A stretch of 64,000 nt of DNA from Ulvibacter litoralis. Its GTDB lineage: Bacteria; Bacteroidota; Bacteroidia; Flavobacteriales; Flavobacteriaceae. The notes beneath the pieces are model-generated. The model was given only the letters and a program-made list of their open reading frames with translations. It was not told the DNA's origin and made no database searches. The DNA lies in NCBI RefSeq assembly GCF_900102055.1, contig NZ_FNBA01000002.1, forward strand, positions 434,001-498,000, in the 5' to 3' direction. Below, one piece after another: positions 61,656 through 64,000 of the stretch. The stretch's first letter is position 1. Each line of letters begins with the position of its first letter. The translations under genes were made by a program, and so were the position numbers.

Positions 61656-63381
61656 ATACAATCTTTTTCCAAAGTTTAATTAGTAAGGTAGCACAGATTA
61701 TGGTGGTAACGGCTAATGCTACGGCGGGAAAAATGTTTCCGTAGATAAAATATCCTGTAGCAAATAAGAAACTATAGGTTCCAATAATCCCGAGGAAGAA
61801 GGCTATTATTTTATATCCGATATTGTGAAACTTAGATTCTTTTCCATAAACTAAGTTTTCAAAAGTAGTTATGGTTTTAGTATCGGTTGGCTTTGTAAGA
61901 AGCGTCGCTAAAATCCATCCCAAAGTAGTAATCAAAACACCTAGTACTAATTGCCAGTGCCCTTCTAGTTCAAATAAAGGTGTCTCTAGTTTTTTATTAA
62001 TAAAAAAGAATACTGCGATTAAGAAGGATACAACCATTGCTGTAATCTCACTATATGGGTTGATTCGTTTCCAGAACCATCTTAAAATAAAGAGTAATCC
62101 TGTTCCTGCACCAATTTGTAATAATAGATCAAAAACATCTTTCGCAGATTTTATATAAAATGAAAATAAGGCTGCGCAAAGCATTAATAATACGGTTGAA
62201 ATACGTCCTACCAGTACTTTTTGTTTTTCTGAAGCTTCTTTATTAATAAACCTTCCGTAGAAGTCATTGACAATATAGGAGCTTCCCCAATTGAGTTGTG
62301 TGGAGATGGTGCTCATAAAAGCAGCGATTAATGATGTTAAAACAATTCCAATTAGCCCTGCGGGTAAATAGGTCATCATTGCGGCGTACGCAACATCGTG
62401 TCCTTGCATTTCAGCATTTAAATTTGGAAATGCTGTAGAAATACTTTCAAGGGTAGGGAATAGTACTAGTGAAGCTAAACCAACTAGTATCCACGGCCAT
62501 GGACGAATTGCATAATGCGCAAAATTGAAAAATAGGGTTGCCCAAGTAGCATTTTTTTCATCTTTAGCGGCTAGCATTCGTTGTGCAATATATCCGCCTC
62601 CTCCAGGTTCTGCTCCTGGATACCAAGTACTCCACCATTGTACAGCAAAAGGGATGATAAATAAAGTAATGAGCATTTCGGTATTTGAAAAATCGGGAAG
62701 TATATTTAATTTACCTGAAACATTTTCGTGTGTTAGTAAATTTTGTAATCCGCCAATTTCAGGAATATTTATAATATATATGGTAGCCCATATAGATCCA
62801 ACCATTGCAATGATAAACTGAATAAGATCGGTGATTAATACTCCTTTTAGTCCTCCTAACGAAGAGTATATCACTACAATAATAGAAGAGTAGAGAAGGG
62901 CTTCCTGTTGTGATATACCTAATAAAATGTTTGCAATTTTTGCGCCGGCCAAACAAACTCCAGCCATCGTGATAATGTTAAAAATAACCCCTAAGTAAAT
63001 GGCTCGAAATCCGCGTAAAAAACTTGCCGATTTACCTGAATAACGAAGTTCATAAAACTCTAAGTCGGTATTAATACCAGAACGGCGCCATAATTTAGCG
63101 TAAAAGAAAACAGTTAACATTCCGGTGAGTAGCATTGCCCACCAAACCCAGTTTCCAGAAACACCGCTGGTTCGAACCAATTCTGTTACAAGTCCTGGAG
63201 TGTCGGCAGCAAAAGTTGTGGCTACCATGGAAACTCCAAGAAGCCACCATGGCATGTTTCGCCCAGACAGGAAAAACTCTTGGGTGTTTTTCCCCGATTT
63301 TTTTGAAACAACAATTCCGATGATAAGGAAAAGAATAAAAAAGGAAATGATTAAAACCCAATCAATAGTTGCTAATTGCAT
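61654..63381 (-). CDS. Sodium:solute symporter (SSS family)
   Basis: 575 residues with 13 or more membrane helices. Family blocks: IGIVVSKKSGKNTQEFFLSGR, NMPWWLLGVSMVATTFAADTP, FYELRYSGKSASFLRGFRA, SSLGGLKGVLITDLIQFII, and the SSS-typical AFMSTISTQLNWGSSYIVND that forms part of the sodium site. The substrate (sugar, organic acid or amino acid) cannot be read from sequence. The gene lies 17 bases after the helix-hairpin-helix gene and may share its transcript. Confidence 0.92.
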   Translation of the reverse strand: MQLATIDWVLIISFFILFLIIGIVVSKKSGKNTQEFFLSGRNMPWWLLGVSMVATTFAADTPGLVTELVRTSGVSGNWVWWAMLLTGMLTVFFYAKLWRRSGINTDLEFYELRYSGKSASFLRGFRAIYLGVIFNIITMAGVCLAGAKIANILLGISQQEALLYSSIIVVIYSSLGGLKGVLITDLIQFIIAMVGSIWATIYIINIPEIGGLQNLLTHENVSGKLNILPDFSNTEMLITLFIIPFAVQWWSTWYPGAEPGGGGYIAQRMLAAKDEKNATWATLFFNFAHYAIRPWPWILVGLASLVLFPTLESISTAFPNLNAEMQGHDVAYAAMMTYLPAGLIGIVLTSLIAAFMSTISTQLNWGSSYIVNDFYGRFINKEASEKQKVLVGRISTVLLMLCAALFSFYIKSAKDVFDLLLQIGAGTGLLFILRWFWKRINPYSEITAMVVSFLIAVFFFINKKLETPLFELEGHWQLVLGVLITTLGWILATLLTKPTDTKTITTFENLVYGKESKFHNIGYKIIAFFLGIIGTYSFLFATGYFIYGNIFPAVALAVTTIICATLLIKLWKKIV

Positions 63382-63398
63382 AAGATGTATTGTGGTAT

Positions 63399-63971
63399 TT
63401 AGTTTTGGTTTAATGCTTCAGCCTGTCCTACCCAATCGTCACGTTCTATTCTTCCAGGAAAAAAATCAATGAGATCGGTAATAATTCGAATATCAGATTC
63501 TTTTAATTTACTTACTTGATCAAAATTATAAATTCCAATCTCGTTAAGTTTTAGTTCTATGTATGGGCCAACTCCTTTAATGCGCGTAAGATTGTCTTTA
63601 TTGTTTTCATCTCCATAACCAAAGCTTTCAAAATCTAATTCGGGCATTGATCTGTTGTAGGTTACATAATTAGATCGTGTTTTTTCTAAAGTATCTTGAT
63701 ATAAAGAGGTAATGGGCTTTGTAAATGGGTTGTTTCTTTTCGATTCTGGCCTCTGGGATTTAACTTCAGTATAGACAGTGTCTATCCCTTTAATCCTTTT
63801 AGAAATAATAGATTCGTTAACTTCTTTTTTTAAGCGTTCAATAAGTCCTTTGTATTTATTTTTTTGAAACCACCAGGCAGAGAAATATCCAATTAAGAAA
63901 GTACTTAACATCAATATAAATATCCCGATATAATCGGGTAGAGTATTTATAAAATCTGTAAAATCTGTCAT
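63399..63971 (-). CDS. Membrane-anchored helix-hairpin-helix protein
   Basis: 190 residues: N-terminal membrane helix (about 14-33, IGIFILMLSTFLIGYFSAW), a basic linker, and a C-terminal helix-hairpin-helix-like domain (about 130-190: DNLTRIKGVGPYIELKLNEI, GIYNFDQVSKLKESDIR, FFPGRIERDDWVGQAEAL). The KGVGP(Y)I-LNEIGI-F pattern resembles the DUF4332/HhH tails attached to ribosomal L21-type or NuoE-type proteins. Cytoplasmic side, function unknown. First gene of the symporter unit. Confidence 0.78.
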   Translation of the reverse strand: MTDFTDFINTLPDYIGIFILMLSTFLIGYFSAWWFQKNKYKGLIERLKKEVNESIISKRIKGIDTVYTEVKSQRPESKRNNPFTKPITSLYQDTLEKTRSNYVTYNRSMPELDFESFGYGDENNKDNLTRIKGVGPYIELKLNEIGIYNFDQVSKLKESDIRIITDLIDFFPGRIERDDWVGQAEALNQN

Positions 63972-64000
63972 TGTTTTTTAGTAATATACTACAACTACAC

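Noticed and set aside
1-64000. CRISPR array, prophage, insertion sequences, tRNA or rRNA genes
   Set aside because: No regular spaced repeats, transposase or integrase genes, terminal inverted repeats or tRNA-like cloverleaf were seen; the repeated sequences found are the four operator sites and the octamer described above.

Overview
The window is an AT-rich, densely packed chromosomal stretch from a bacterium of the phylum Bacteroidetes, most likely a marine member of the Flavobacteriaceae. Reasons: an LpxC-FabZ fusion, the type IX secretion regulator PorX, two TonB-dependent receptors with N-terminal carboxypeptidase-regulatory-like domains, many short lipoproteins, and promoters of the Bacteroidetes type (TTG, about 20 bases, TAnnTTTG). 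There are no rRNA or tRNA genes, insertion sequences, prophage genes or CRISPR arrays that I can see, so this is mostly core genome.

Layout. 1-10.7 kb: an unnamed conserved gene cut by the window edge, a metallo-beta-lactamase-fold hydrolase, a minus-strand run (BatA-type von Willebrand protein, a dihydroorotase homologue that has lost its metal ligands, two small membrane proteins, an esterase), a GAF histidine kinase, a TIGR02757-type protein with a LolD-like ATPase, and GTP cyclohydrolase I. 10.8-19.6 kb: a metal-type TonB receptor operon with a His/Cys-rich small protein, a DUF937 protein, serine biosynthesis (serC-serA), and an acyl-CoA reductase divergent from a ferredoxin. 19.8-29.3 kb: a large TonB receptor, two tandem alpha/beta hydrolases, and the glyoxylate shunt (aceB, aceA) divergent from a RamB/ScfR-like regulator with a 14-base palindrome between them. 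29.4-37.8 kb: ychF, topoisomerase IV (parE, a lipoprotein gene, parC), mscL, TerB-like and TerC. 37.8-43.5 kb: a small helix-turn-helix regulator facing an M14 metallopeptidase across four copies of a GTTTAC-N4-GTAAAC operator, then an Lrp-type regulator, DinB-like protein, aroB and proline dehydrogenase. 43.5-50.2 kb: an AT-rich gap with a strong hairpin, a TPR/AraC regulator, alanine dehydrogenase, small membrane proteins and lipoproteins, tsaE and porX. 50.2-64 kb: an HD hydrolase, the lipid A operon (lpxD, lpxC-fabZ, lpxA), efp, a second lpxD-like gene, sucD, fabG, a second von Willebrand membrane protein, a prohibitin-like protein, a sodium:solute symporter and a helix-hairpin-helix membrane protein.

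Metabolically the region covers growth on acetate or fatty acids (glyoxylate shunt and its regulator), amino-acid turnover (serine synthesis, proline and alanine oxidation), outer-membrane assembly (lipid A and LolD-like export), and TonB-dependent uptake. Two observations stand out. One is the compact regulator/operator/peptidase module at 37.8-39.7 kb, in which the operator overlaps the promoter -7 element. The other is an octamer, TTCCGAAG or its complement CTTCGGAA, that I find 42 times in 64 kb, both inside and between genes, where one or two copies would be expected by chance.
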